Notes: generated by a model not told the origin, from the letters alone. 44,138 nt of DNA from Chitinophagaceae bacterium (GCA_947456805.1 CANGTN010000014.1:1-44138); one strand, 5' to 3'; positions 34,340-43,989 are shown, numbered from the stretch's first letter. Numbers and translations are program-made.

Positions 34340-35470
34340 ATGAAAAAATATTTTCAAATTGTATTGTTGTATTTAAGCATCAGCTCAATAATCAACACTA
34401 ATTTAATTGCACAAAAATGTAGCGATACAAATGCTACTGCAATTACAAAAAAACTTTTTGCTAATTTATTTAATCTAAAAAATACATATACCATTTTTGG
34501 ACATCAAGATGATTTGGCATATGGCGTTGGTTGGAAATATGAAAATAACAGAAGTGATATATATTCTTTAGTAAATGATTATCCTGGTTTATATGGTTGG
34601 GATCTTGCACACATAGAATTAGATTCTGCAAAAAATATTGATGGGGTTCCTTTTAATTTAATGAAACAATATATCAAAGAAGCATACCAACGTGGAGGTT
34701 TAATTACCATTAGCTGGCATGCCAGAAATCCATTAACAGGAAATTCGGCTTGGGATACTACTTATGGTTCGTTGCAATCTGTTTTGCCTGGTAATATTCA
34801 TCATAAAAAATATACTATTTGGTTAGATAAATTAGCTGCATTTTTAAATGATTTAAAATCACAAGACGGCACTCTAATTCCAGTTTTATTTAGGCCCTTT
34901 CATGAGCTAACGGGCAACTGGTTTTGGTGGTGTAAAAATGCAAGTACTGCATCTGATTTTATTCAATTATGGCGCTTTACCATTCAGTACTTACAACAAA
35001 AAAATGTACATCATTTATTACATGTTTATAATACTGCCGATTTTTCATCATCGTCAGATTTTTTAAATAGATATCCTGGCGATGATGTAGTAGACATTGT
35101 AAGTTTTGATCGATATCAATTTGCAGGAAAGAAGAGTCGTGAAGAATTTATAAAAATCATGAAAAGTCAAATTGTGTTATTGAAAAATATAGCTGTATCA
35201 AAACAAAAAATTGCAGCGATTGCAGAAACTGGCTACGAAGCTATTCCGGATAAAACTTGGTGGACCAAAACACTATTACCGTTAATTAAAAACAATCAAC
35301 TTTCTTATGTTTTGGTTTGGCGTAACGAAGGGTATATGCCTTCATTGAACAAAATGCATTATTATGCTCCGTACCCAAATCAAATTTCTGCAGCAGATTT
35401 TAAATTATTTTATTCTGATTCTAGCTTGTTATTTGAACAAAATTTAAGATCTAAAAATATTTATCAGTAA
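34340..35470 (+). CDS. GH26 endo-beta-1,4-mannanase
   Basis: 376 residues with a signal peptide (cut near LIA-Q25, no lipobox), so soluble in the periplasm or exported. GH26 marks: FGHQDDLAYGVGW (54-65), ISWHARNP (124-131), the acid/base Glu189 in FRPFHELTGNWFWW, SFDRYQF, and the nucleophile Glu296 in IAAIAETG. GH26 cleaves beta-1,4-mannosidic bonds with retention, giving mannobiose or short oligosaccharides. It is followed by transporter, phosphorylase and epimerase genes that can use mannobiose, which strengthens the substrate call. Confidence 0.93.
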   Translation: MKKYFQIVLLYLSISSIINTNLIAQKCSDTNATAITKKLFANLFNLKNTYTIFGHQDDLAYGVGWKYENNRSDIYSLVNDYPGLYGWDLAHIELDSAKNIDGVPFNLMKQYIKEAYQRGGLITISWHARNPLTGNSAWDTTYGSLQSVLPGNIHHKKYTIWLDKLAAFLNDLKSQDGTLIPVLFRPFHELTGNWFWWCKNASTASDFIQLWRFTIQYLQQKNVHHLLHVYNTADFSSSSDFLNRYPGDDVVDIVSFDRYQFAGKKSREEFIKIMKSQIVLLKNIAVSKQKIAAIAETGYEAIPDKTWWTKTLLPLIKNNQLSYVLVWRNEGYMPSLNKMHYYAPYPNQISAADFKLFYSDSSLLFEQNLRSKNIYQ

Positions 35471-35474
35471 ACGT

Positions 35475-37304
35475 ATGAAGTTACAATTTATAGATATTTC
35501 CATTTTACTCCTGTATCTGGCTACCATGATTTTTATTGGCTTTTATATGCGAAAAAAAGCAAAGGTTAATAAAGAAAGTTATTTAATGGGAGGAAAAAAA
35601 TTACCCTGGTATTTATTGGGGTTGAGCGATGCTAGCGATATGTTTGATATTAGTGGAACCATGTGGATGGTCACCTTGTGTTTTGTTTACGGATTAAAAA
35701 GTATTTGGTTGCCTTGGTTGTGGCCTGTATTTAATCAGGTATTTATGATGATGTTTTTATCCAAGTGGTTGCGAAGATCTAATGCAAACACCGGTGCAGA
35801 GTGGTTGGCAACACGTTTTGGTGAAAGTGGCAAAGGCGTTAAAGCCTCTCATAATATTGTAGTTGTTTTTGCATTAATTGCTTGCTTAGGTTTTTTAGCT
35901 TATGGCTTTATTGGCTTGGGAAAATTTATTGAAATTTTTATTCCTTGGCAAAAAATACAACCCTTTATTCCTTTTGATATTCGTCCTGAATTTGTTGGTC
36001 ATTTTTACGGAATTGTATTTACACTATTTGCTATGTTTTATTCAATTATGGGAGGTATGCATAGCATTGTTTTGGGTGATTTAATTAAATATGCTATAAT
36101 GACAATCGCTTGTATCTCTATAGCAATTATTGCAATGTTGCATTTACATCAAAACAATCAAAAATTAAATATACCATCAGAATGGTTGAACCCGTTTTTC
36201 AATTGGAAACTTAACCTTGATTGGAAAAATATTATTCCAGAAGTAAATAAAAAAATTGAAGATGATGGATATGGGTTATTTGGTATTTTTTTTATGATGA
36301 TGTTGTTTAAAGGTGTTTTTGCAAGTTTGGCTGGTCCTGCACCCAATTATGATATGCAAAAAGTACTTTCTACTAGATCGCCTAAGGAAGCTAGTAAAAT
36401 GACTGGTTTTGTTTCAATTGTTTTGTTACCCATTCGATATTCGTTAATTATCGGAACTACAGTTTTAGCCCTTCTATATTATTCATCGCTAAATTTATCT
36501 GGTACTAATAGTATTGATTTTGAAAAAATATTACCAGCTACAATTTATAATTTTCTACCAGTAGGTATTTTGGGATTAACCTTAACAGGTTTATTGGGTG
36601 CTTTTATGGGAACATTTTCGGGCACCCTTAATGCAGCTCAAGCATACATTGTAAATGACATTTATCTTAAATTTATTAACCCCAATGCTTCTAATAAAAA
36701 AATCATAACTACTAATTATTTAGTTGGAGTATTAGTAGTTGTACTTGGTATTTTATTAGGTTTTTTTACCAAAGATGTTAATAGTATTTTACAATGGATA
36801 GTTGGAGGTCTTTATGGTGGGTATATTGCCGCTAATTTATTCAAGTGGTACTGGTGGCGTTTTAATGCAAATGGATTTTTTTGGGGAATGGCAGTAGGTA
36901 TTATTTCAGCTTTGTTTTTTCTGAAATTTTATGATGGTCTGTTCTTAAATGTTTGGCCTTTCATATTTATATTATCTGTTATTGGATGTTTGCTAGGAAC
37001 TTACGCTGCTCCCCCAACTAACCTAGAAACATTAAAGCATTTTTATAAAACTGTAAAACCATGGGGTTTTTGGAAACCTATACAAGAGGTAGTAATGAAT
37101 GACGATCCCACTTTTAAACCCAATACTAATTTCAAATTAGATATGTTTAATGTTGTACTTGGCATTATTGCTCAACTCTGTTTAACACTATTACCTATTT
37201 ATGTAGTGTTGTGGATGAAACTACCACTTCTAACGATCATCGTTATTTTAATAATAATTATTTTCTTACTTAAAAAAACATGGTGGAATAAGTTAGAAGA
37301 TTAA
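35475..37304 (+). CDS. Sodium:solute symporter (SSS family), probable mannobiose carrier
   Basis: 609 residues with about 14 hydrophobic segments. The start is typical of the SSS family (LLYLATMIFIGFYMRKKAKV, then ESYLMGGKKLPWYLLGLSDA), as is GALMGTFSGTLNAAQAYIVN-like sequence near residue 375-395. An elongated C-terminal part brings it above the usual ~500. It starts 4 bases after the GH26 stop and ends 9 bases before GH130, so it probably brings the GH26 product across the inner membrane with Na+ or H+. The substrate is inferred from context. Confidence 0.88.
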   Translation: MKLQFIDISILLLYLATMIFIGFYMRKKAKVNKESYLMGGKKLPWYLLGLSDASDMFDISGTMWMVTLCFVYGLKSIWLPWLWPVFNQVFMMMFLSKWLRRSNANTGAEWLATRFGESGKGVKASHNIVVVFALIACLGFLAYGFIGLGKFIEIFIPWQKIQPFIPFDIRPEFVGHFYGIVFTLFAMFYSIMGGMHSIVLGDLIKYAIMTIACISIAIIAMLHLHQNNQKLNIPSEWLNPFFNWKLNLDWKNIIPEVNKKIEDDGYGLFGIFFMMMLFKGVFASLAGPAPNYDMQKVLSTRSPKEASKMTGFVSIVLLPIRYSLIIGTTVLALLYYSSLNLSGTNSIDFEKILPATIYNFLPVGILGLTLTGLLGAFMGTFSGTLNAAQAYIVNDIYLKFINPNASNKKIITTNYLVGVLVVVLGILLGFFTKDVNSILQWIVGGLYGGYIAANLFKWYWWRFNANGFFWGMAVGIISALFFLKFYDGLFLNVWPFIFILSVIGCLLGTYAAPPTNLETLKHFYKTVKPWGFWKPIQEVVMNDDPTFKPNTNFKLDMFNVVLGIIAQLCLTLLPIYVVLWMKLPLLTIIVILIIIIFLLKKTWWNKLED

Positions 37305-37313
37305 TACCAATTT

Positions 37314-38492
37314 ATGCAACAAGAATTTACAGAAAGAAAAAAACAACTGCAAGAAGATTACTTAAAATACTTGCATCAAAAAAATCAAGTTTCAGCATAC
37401 AATGGATTGTATAGTAGATACCTGCACCCAATATTAACATCGGCCCATGTACCATTAAATTGGAGATACGATTTTAATCCAATAACCAATCCTTTTTTAA
37501 TGCAACGCTTTGGCATAAATGCAGTATTTAATGCAGGGGCTATTAAGTGGAAAAATAAGTATGTTTTAATAGCTAGGGTAGAAGGAAATGATAGAAAATC
37601 TTTTTTTGCCATTGCAGAAAGTGAAAATGGAATTGACCAATTTAAGTTTTGGAATACACCTATACAAATACCAGAAACAATCGAGCCAGATACCAATATT
37701 TATGATATGAGATTGGTACAACACGAAGATGGTTGGATATATGGTTTGTTTTGTACTGAAAGAAGAGCAAAAGGAATTACAGATGCAGATCAATCTTCGG
37801 CTATCGCTCAATGTGGTATTGTCCGAACAAAAGATTTAATAAACTGGAATCGTCTAGAAGATTTGAAAACAAACTCTCCTCAACAAAGAAATGTTGTATT
37901 GCATCCCGAATTTGTAAATGGTAAATATGCTTTTTATACTAGGCCTCAAGATGGATTTATTGAAGCTGGAACTGGCGGAGGTATTGCCTTTGGCTTAGCT
38001 GACACTATTGAAAATGCAGTAGTTGAAAAAGAAATTATTGTTGACAATAAAGTGTATCATACTATCAAAGAATTAAAAAATGGTTTGGGACCAGCACCCC
38101 TAAAAACCAAATATGGTTGGTTGCATTTGGCACATGGCGTAAGAAATACAGCCGCTGGATTGAGATATGTATGCTATTTGTTTATGACTGACCTTAATGA
38201 TCTTACAAAAATTATTTATCAACCTGGAGGATACTTTTTAGCTCCGGAAGGCGAAGAACGCATTGGTGACGTTTCAAATGTATTATTTTCCAACGGGTGG
38301 ATAATGGATAATGATGGTAAAGTATTTATTTATTATGCTTCTTCTGATACTAGAATGCACGTTGCAACAACTACTATCGATCAGTTAATCGAATATGTAA
38401 TGCATACCCCTGCTGATGGACTGAGGTCTTTTAATTCGGTTAAAACTGTATTAGATATTATTAATGCTAATGAATCATTTTATAATGTATAA
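37314..38492 (+). CDS. GH130 4-O-beta-D-mannosyl-D-glucose phosphorylase
   Basis: 392 residues, no signal peptide, so cytoplasmic. It matches the GH130 mannosyl-glucose phosphorylase type: [37 protein letters not shown], and [10 protein letters not shown] with Asp131, which has the same number as the catalytic Asp131 of the Bacteroides fragilis enzyme as I recall it; [15 protein letters not shown] follows. The reaction is mannosyl-glucose + phosphate to alpha-mannose-1-phosphate + glucose. Other GH130 members act on mannobiose or mannosyl-GlcNAc; the epimerase next door favours the glucose acceptor. Confidence 0.9.
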   Translation: MQQEFTERKKQLQEDYLKYLHQKNQVSAYNGLYSRYLHPILTSAHVPLNWRYDFNPITNPFLMQRFGINAVFNAGAIKWKNKYVLIARVEGNDRKSFFAIAESENGIDQFKFWNTPIQIPETIEPDTNIYDMRLVQHEDGWIYGLFCTERRAKGITDADQSSAIAQCGIVRTKDLINWNRLEDLKTNSPQQRNVVLHPEFVNGKYAFYTRPQDGFIEAGTGGGIAFGLADTIENAVVEKEIIVDNKVYHTIKELKNGLGPAPLKTKYGWLHLAHGVRNTAAGLRYVCYLFMTDLNDLTKIIYQPGGYFLAPEGEERIGDVSNVLFSNGWIMDNDGKVFIYYASSDTRMHVATTTIDQLIEYVMHTPADGLRSFNSVKTVLDIINANESFYNV

Positions 38493-38516
38493 AATTCATT
38501 TCCATAAATTATTATT

Positions 38517-39743
38517 TTGAAAACAACAAAATTGAGCCATACAATACTTCATCAATTATCATCCTATCAGAATGATGTAGAGATGGAATTGAAAAATATT
38601 TTGAATTGGTGGATGCAAAATTCAACCGATAAATCTTTTGATGTTTTTTATGGCGAAGTTGATGCACAAAATGTTTCAATAAAAAATAAACCAATAGGGT
38701 TGGTTATGATTAGCAGAATGTTATGGACATTTTCAGCTAGCTATAATCATTCAAAAAACATCAAATATTTACAATTTGCTGATGCTGTTTTTAAATATTT
38801 AGATAAATATTTCATTGACACTGAACATGGAGGGATGTACTGGTCAGTTACTGAAGCAGGTTTGCCTCATACCGATAAAAAACAAATTTATGGTTTAGCA
38901 TTTGCAATGTACGGGCTTACAGAATACTTTAAGGCTACTTCAAATAGTAAAGCTTTAACTCTTGCCAATGAACTATATGCATTAATAGAATTATATAGTT
39001 TCGATAAAATATATGGGGGTTACATTGAGGCTTTTAATAATGATTGGACAAATATTTCTGATGTAAGACTTAGTGAAAAGGATTCTAATGAAAAAAAATC
39101 AATGAATACCCACCTTCACATATTGGAAGCGTATTCACTACTGTATACGGTAAATAATTCTAATTCTCTTAAAATATCAATCCAGTTATTATTAAATAAT
39201 TTTAAATCATTTATAATAGATGAGAATACTTTTCACCAAAAATTATTTTTTGATGAGGTATGGAATTGCAAATCGACAATTATTTCTTTTGGTCATGATA
39301 TTGAAGCTGCCTGGCTTTTACAAGAGGCAGCGATACGTATAAATGATTTTTCCTTAATGCAGTTTTACCAAAATACAGCTATTGCAATTGCAAATACAAT
39401 TGCAAAGTTTCAAGATGTTGATGGGGCGATTTGGTATGAGTATGACCCCACAAATCTTATCTTGAATAAAGAGAAACATTGGTGGCCACAAGCTGAATCA
39501 ATGGTCGGATTTTTCAATGCATATGAACAAACTAATGATGTGCAATACTTAAATTATTCAGTCAATAGTTGGAATTACATTAAAAATAATTTGATTGATC
39601 AAAAATATGGAGAATGGTTTTGGGGTTATGATTCTAATGGGATTTTACTACAAAAAGAAAAAGCAGGTTTTTGGAAGTGCCCTTATCACAATAGCAGGGC
39701 ATGCATTGAAATCTCCAAAAGAATCAATCAACTTTTAAATTAA
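38517..39743 (+). CDS. Cellobiose/mannobiose 2-epimerase (AGE family)
   Basis: 408 residues, cytoplasmic, (alpha/alpha)6-barrel. Expected active-site positions: Arg67 (MISRMLWTF), His199/His201 (NTHLHILEAY), His260 and Glu263 (FGHDIEAAWLL), Trp residues in HWWPQAES, and His391 (KCPYHNSRAC). It likely converts beta-1,4-mannobiose to mannosyl-glucose, feeding GH130. The start is a TTG: the only ATG nearby (38583) would remove the first helix, and a stop (38505) blocks longer starts. The TGA of a 10-codon upstream ORF overlaps the TTG. Confidence 0.9.
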   Translation: MKTTKLSHTILHQLSSYQNDVEMELKNILNWWMQNSTDKSFDVFYGEVDAQNVSIKNKPIGLVMISRMLWTFSASYNHSKNIKYLQFADAVFKYLDKYFIDTEHGGMYWSVTEAGLPHTDKKQIYGLAFAMYGLTEYFKATSNSKALTLANELYALIELYSFDKIYGGYIEAFNNDWTNISDVRLSEKDSNEKKSMNTHLHILEAYSLLYTVNNSNSLKISIQLLLNNFKSFIIDENTFHQKLFFDEVWNCKSTIISFGHDIEAAWLLQEAAIRINDFSLMQFYQNTAIAIANTIAKFQDVDGAIWYEYDPTNLILNKEKHWWPQAESMVGFFNAYEQTNDVQYLNYSVNSWNYIKNNLIDQKYGEWFWGYDSNGILLQKEKAGFWKCPYHNSRACIEISKRINQLLN

Positions 39744-39766
39744 AAATTTAAGATTCATTTTTTAAT

Positions 39767-40834
39767 ATGAAGTATTGTATAACCTGTATTTTGTTTTTTT
39801 TAATAAGTAATAGTTTACATGCTAAATATGTAAATGATTTTGTTTTTTTTAAACCTACACATCATTGCATTCAATATACCGGTAGAATTGATTTTGTAGA
39901 TCCAAATAAACCAAGATTTTGGCAACCTGGTGTATTTATTACCACATGCTTTATTGGCGATAGCTGTGCGGTTATTTTACAAGATCAAATGCGTTGGGGT
40001 ACGAATCATAATTATATAGAAATAGTGATAGATGAAGTAGCATCCCGCTTAAGGCTAAAAACTACTAGAGATACTATTTGGGTAATTGCAAAGTCGCCAA
40101 AAAAAATACATACAGTAACCATCTATAAAAATACAGAGGCCAATATAGGTTATATAGAGTTGGTTGGTTTTTTATGCAAACAATTACAAAAACCAAATGA
40201 TAAACCCAAACTTAAAATAGAATGTATAGGAAACTCTATAACTTGTGGTACCGGTAGCGATATCTCTGAAATACCTTGTGGTAAAGGTGTTTGGCACGAC
40301 CAGCACAATGCCTATTTAAGTTATGGGGCTTTGGTGGCAAGAAAATTAAATGCTCAATTTCATCTTTCCTCTGTTTCTGGTATTGGGCTAATGCGTAGTT
40401 GTTGTAATTTAAAAATTACTATGCCTCAAATGTTTGATAAAATAAATTTGTATGATGGAGATAAAACTTGGGATTTTAAAAATTATCAACCCGATATTGT
40501 TACCATTTGTTTAGGACAAAATGATGGTATTGTAGATTCAGCAAGTTTCTCTAATCATTATTTTAATTTTATACAATACCTCAGAAAAGTATATCCCAAT
40601 GCCCAATTCATTTGTATGTCAAGCCCAATGGCACACTCAGAGCTATTTAATTTCCAAAAAAATAATATCAAAGCACTAATAAGTAAAATCAATTCTTTTG
40701 GTGATAAAAAAGTGAGTTCTTATTTTTTTTCAAAGCAATACAATTTAGGCTGCGATGGTCATCCAACAGTCGAGGAACATCAAATGATTGCAGATGAATT
40801 ATTACAATTGATTCAAAAACATTTTTTAATATAA
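39767..40834 (+). CDS. CE2-like exported acetyl esterase (SGNH fold)
   Basis: 355 residues with signal peptide (MKYCITCILFFLISNSLHA). An N-terminal beta domain (about 25-140) like that of CE2 esterases precedes an SGNH hydrolase domain: Ser157 in ECIGNSITCGTGSD, Gly in SGIGLMRSC, Asn252 in CLGQNDG, and Asp330/His332 in GCDGHPTVEEHQ. CE2 enzymes deacetylate mannans and other hemicelluloses, often at the 6-O position. It is the third esterase of the locus and the last gene of the plus arm. Confidence 0.85.
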   Translation: MKYCITCILFFLISNSLHAKYVNDFVFFKPTHHCIQYTGRIDFVDPNKPRFWQPGVFITTCFIGDSCAVILQDQMRWGTNHNYIEIVIDEVASRLRLKTTRDTIWVIAKSPKKIHTVTIYKNTEANIGYIELVGFLCKQLQKPNDKPKLKIECIGNSITCGTGSDISEIPCGKGVWHDQHNAYLSYGALVARKLNAQFHLSSVSGIGLMRSCCNLKITMPQMFDKINLYDGDKTWDFKNYQPDIVTICLGQNDGIVDSASFSNHYFNFIQYLRKVYPNAQFICMSSPMAHSELFNFQKNNIKALISKINSFGDKKVSSYFFSKQYNLGCDGHPTVEEHQMIADELLQLIQKHFLI

Positions 40835-40884
40835 ATTAATTCTATTTATGAACCTTCTTTTTAAAAATTATAAACTTACTCAAA

Positions 40885-40892
40885 TAGATTTG
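40885..40892 (+). promoter_or_regulatory. Candidate -7 box before the T9SS beta-helix gene
   Basis: TAGATTTG matches TAnnTTTG in the 130-base gap after the CE2-like gene, 72 bases before the next ATG. No -33 TTTG at proper distance was found. It would make the following gene a separate unit from the PUL. Confidence 0.3.
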
Positions 40893-40964
40893 TTTAAACC
40901 AAAGTAAAAATTTTATACATTCATACAAATAAAAAAAACAATAACAACTTTAAATTTAAAAAAC

Positions 40965-43964
40965 ATGATAAAAAAAATACAAATTTTAATTGCCCTCATC
41001 ATGATGGTCAATTATATAAATGCGCAAGTTGATGTTACTGCAACATTGGGGGCAACTACGGGTTCCTATCCCACGCTTTCCGATGCTTTTTCTAAAGTAA
41101 ATGATGGAACACACAAAGGTTCAATTGCAATTACACTAACTGCAAGCACTACCGAAACAGTTACTTCAAACTTAGATAGTTCGGGTAATACAACAGGGTC
41201 AAGCTATTCTTCAATTACTATTAAACCTCAAGCAGCTACTGCTGTTACTATTTCTGGGGCAGTTGCAGGTTCGTTGGTTGTATTAAATGGTGCTGATAAT
41301 ATTACTATTGATGGCTTAAATGTTGGCGGAGCTTCTTTAACTATTTTTAATTCTGATGTTACAGCAAGTGGTAGTACTATCAGATTGATTAATGATGCTT
41401 CTAATAATAAAATATTAAACTCAACTATTAGAGGTGCAGGTGCTTCTTCAACACTTGGAGTTGTACATTTTAGCACAGGTTTAGCCACCGGAAACGATGG
41501 CAACAAAATTGCTAATTGTAATATAGATGCAACAGGTAATGCTTTTAATTGTATTTATTCTTCAGGGTCAGCTACTAACTCAGATTTGCAAAACAGTAAC
41601 GATACAATTCAAAACTGTAGGATATACGACTTTTTTAATGCTACAGCTTCAGGCCCTATTGGTATTTTATTGAATGCTGCAAATAACAATTGGTATATTT
41701 TTGGCAATAGTATTTATCAAACTACTTCAAGAACTACCTCAACCCAAACTTTAATTACTGGTATAGTTATTTACCCATCTTGGACAACAGATGCACATGT
41801 GGTTAGAAATAATTTTATAGGTGGTACAGCACCTAATGCAGTTAATATGTTTACATTTTCGGGTGGTGGTACCAATGTGGTTGGTTTTCAAGGAATCAAT
41901 ATTCAAACCGGTGGTGTTGGTGGCTTAGTGGAAGGTAATCTAGTAAAAAATATTACTTGTACCTATTCTTCTGCCAATGGATCTTTTTCAAATACTGGTT
42001 ATTCTGCTTATATAGGTGGATACGATGGGGTAACTACTTTTAATAACAATACTATAGATTCTTTTAGTATTACTAATAATGGAGGTAGTTGTGCGGGTGC
42101 TGGTATTATTGTAAATGGTAGAGTTTTATCAGCATCAACAATAGTAAAACCTGTTTTTAATTTAACCAATAATACGATAAGCAACCTTAATTTTAATACA
42201 ACGGGAACAAATTCAACCACCTACTATGGCATTCGTTTAGATGTTTCCTCTTCTGCCAGTTTAATAAATAATGCGACTTCCAATCCCAATTTTGTAGTTA
42301 CAGGCAATACAATTACCAATTTAAATTGTACCAATGGAGGCACTAGTGGAATTTGTAGAGGCATTGGTGTACTTTCTTCCCAAGGGGGTAGCAGCACTAC
42401 ATCTAATTTATCTACTGCTGTTTTTTGGCCAAAAGGTAATATCAGCAACAATGTAATTACAGGTGTAAGCATGAATTCTAATGCTGCTTCAGTAACTTCT
42501 GCAACGGCAGTGGGTATTAATTTTTTAGGGTTCACTACAACAGCGTATACAACCGATTCAATCATCATTTCAGGCAATACTATATCTGATATAAAAGCTA
42601 CTAATGCCGGCGAATTTTCAAGCTTAGTAGCTGGTATTTATGTAACCAATGGCTTATACGGAATTACAAGAAATAGAATTTTTAACTTAAGTAATGCTTC
42701 TCCCGGAGCAACTTCAACTCCATATGTTGTTGGCATTAACTCAAGACTTGTATCAGGTACAACAGGTAGCACTTATATTGCTAATAATTTTATATCGTTG
42801 GGTAAGAGTAATACAGGTGCAAGTTATAGTACAAATACCTACTATTATGGTATCTTAAACAATTTCAGTACAACCCGAGTTCACAATATTTACCATAACT
42901 CAGTAGTAATTGATGGTACTGTTAGCTCTGGAGCTTATAAAAGTGCTTGTTATCACCGTGGTCTCGAAACATTTGGGACAACAGGAAATGCAAGCAACAC
43001 AGATTTAAAAAATAATATCTTTATTAATTTAAGAAATGGGGGTACTGGCGAGCATTATGCAATTTCTGCAGGCGCAGGTACGAATGCAATCAGTTCTAAC
43101 TACAACAATGTATATGCTGCCAATGCGAATACAGTTGGATATTGGAATGGAACTGCACAAACATTTGCAAGCTTTCAAACGAGTTCTAGTGGCGATGCTA
43201 ATTCAAAATCTGTTAATGTAAATTTTGTTAACTCCGCAGCAGGTGATTTGCATTTAACTGGTACTTCTAATGGTGACGTGAATTTAAGGGGTACACCATT
43301 AGCCAGTATTACTACTGATTTTGATGGTCAGTCGAGAAATGCAACCAATCCTTATATGGGTGGAGATGAAGCACCCATTTCATTGCCTTTGCAATTATTA
43401 ACTTTTAATGGTCAAGTAAAATCTAACAATGCAGTTCTGACTTGGAGCACCGCTTATGAAGCCAATAGTGCCTTTTTTAATATTGAAAAAAGTACCGATG
43501 CGGTAAATTGGAATTCAATTGGAAGCATAACCGCAAAAGGCAATGCAACCAAAAATGAATATAGTTTTATCGACAATAATTTATCTGCCAATAAAACATA
43601 CTATCGATTAAAAATTGTTGATCAAGATGGCAAGTACGTTTATAGCCAAATTATTATTTTAGAGTTAAACGGAAAATTATTGTTTGTTTTACAACAAAAT
43701 TATCCTAACCCTGTAAAAAATATCACTACTCTTCGTTACCAAATAGATAAACCATCAAATGTATTTATTGATGTATATAGTATGGATGGAAAACAAATTG
43801 CGAAGTTGCAAAATGGCATACAATATGCTGGTGTATATAATATGCAATTAAATGTTTTACAACATCATATGACACCAGGTAAGTATATCTATAAGTTAAC
43901 TGCTGTTAATACTGCCAATGGCGAGATAATTTCAATGTCTAAAGAAATGACAGTTATACAATAA
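40965..43964 (+). CDS. Secreted beta-helix protein with T9SS type A sorting domain
   Basis: 999 residues with signal peptide (MIKKIQILIALIMMVNYINA-Q). The start (SYPTLSDAFSKVNDGTHKG) and the body are Asn/Ser/Thr/Gly-rich with recurring units of the form (N)NxIxx(L/I) followed by GI: NNTIDSFSI, NNTISNLNF, GNTITNLNC, NNVITGVSM, GNTISDIKA, RNRIFNLS, which fit a right-handed parallel beta-helix. A short beta-sandwich region (about 805-900) precedes the C-terminal sorting domain (QQNYPNPVKNITTLRYQI, then MDGKQIAKL), which is removed on export by the type IX system. Pectate-lyase-like folds include lyases, but no catalytic residues are identified; adhesion is equally possible. A role in mannan use is unproven. 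Confidence 0.85.
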   Translation: MIKKIQILIALIMMVNYINAQVDVTATLGATTGSYPTLSDAFSKVNDGTHKGSIAITLTASTTETVTSNLDSSGNTTGSSYSSITIKPQAATAVTISGAVAGSLVVLNGADNITIDGLNVGGASLTIFNSDVTASGSTIRLINDASNNKILNSTIRGAGASSTLGVVHFSTGLATGNDGNKIANCNIDATGNAFNCIYSSGSATNSDLQNSNDTIQNCRIYDFFNATASGPIGILLNAANNNWYIFGNSIYQTTSRTTSTQTLITGIVIYPSWTTDAHVVRNNFIGGTAPNAVNMFTFSGGGTNVVGFQGINIQTGGVGGLVEGNLVKNITCTYSSANGSFSNTGYSAYIGGYDGVTTFNNNTIDSFSITNNGGSCAGAGIIVNGRVLSASTIVKPVFNLTNNTISNLNFNTTGTNSTTYYGIRLDVSSSASLINNATSNPNFVVTGNTITNLNCTNGGTSGICRGIGVLSSQGGSSTTSNLSTAVFWPKGNISNNVITGVSMNSNAASVTSATAVGINFLGFTTTAYTTDSIIISGNTISDIKATNAGEFSSLVAGIYVTNGLYGITRNRIFNLSNASPGATSTPYVVGINSRLVSGTTGSTYIANNFISLGKSNTGASYSTNTYYYGILNNFSTTRVHNIYHNSVVIDGTVSSGAYKSACYHRGLETFGTTGNASNTDLKNNIFINLRNGGTGEHYAISAGAGTNAISSNYNNVYAANANTVGYWNGTAQTFASFQTSSSGDANSKSVNVNFVNSAAGDLHLTGTSNGDVNLRGTPLASITTDFDGQSRNATNPYMGGDEAPISLPLQLLTFNGQVKSNNAVLTWSTAYEANSAFFNIEKSTDAVNWNSIGSITAKGNATKNEYSFIDNNLSANKTYYRLKIVDQDGKYVYSQIIILELNGKLLFVLQQNYPNPVKNITTLRYQIDKPSNVFIDVYSMDGKQIAKLQNGIQYAGVYNMQLNVLQHHMTPGKYIYKLTAVNTANGEIISMSKEMTVIQ

Positions 43965-43989
43965 TTTCTTATTGTGAAATAGTTTGTTC

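Noticed and set aside
41000-43400. Tandem DNA repeats or a CRISPR-like array in the beta-helix gene
   Set aside because: The repetition is at the protein level (NNxIxxL units) with irregular spacing and no conserved DNA repeat.
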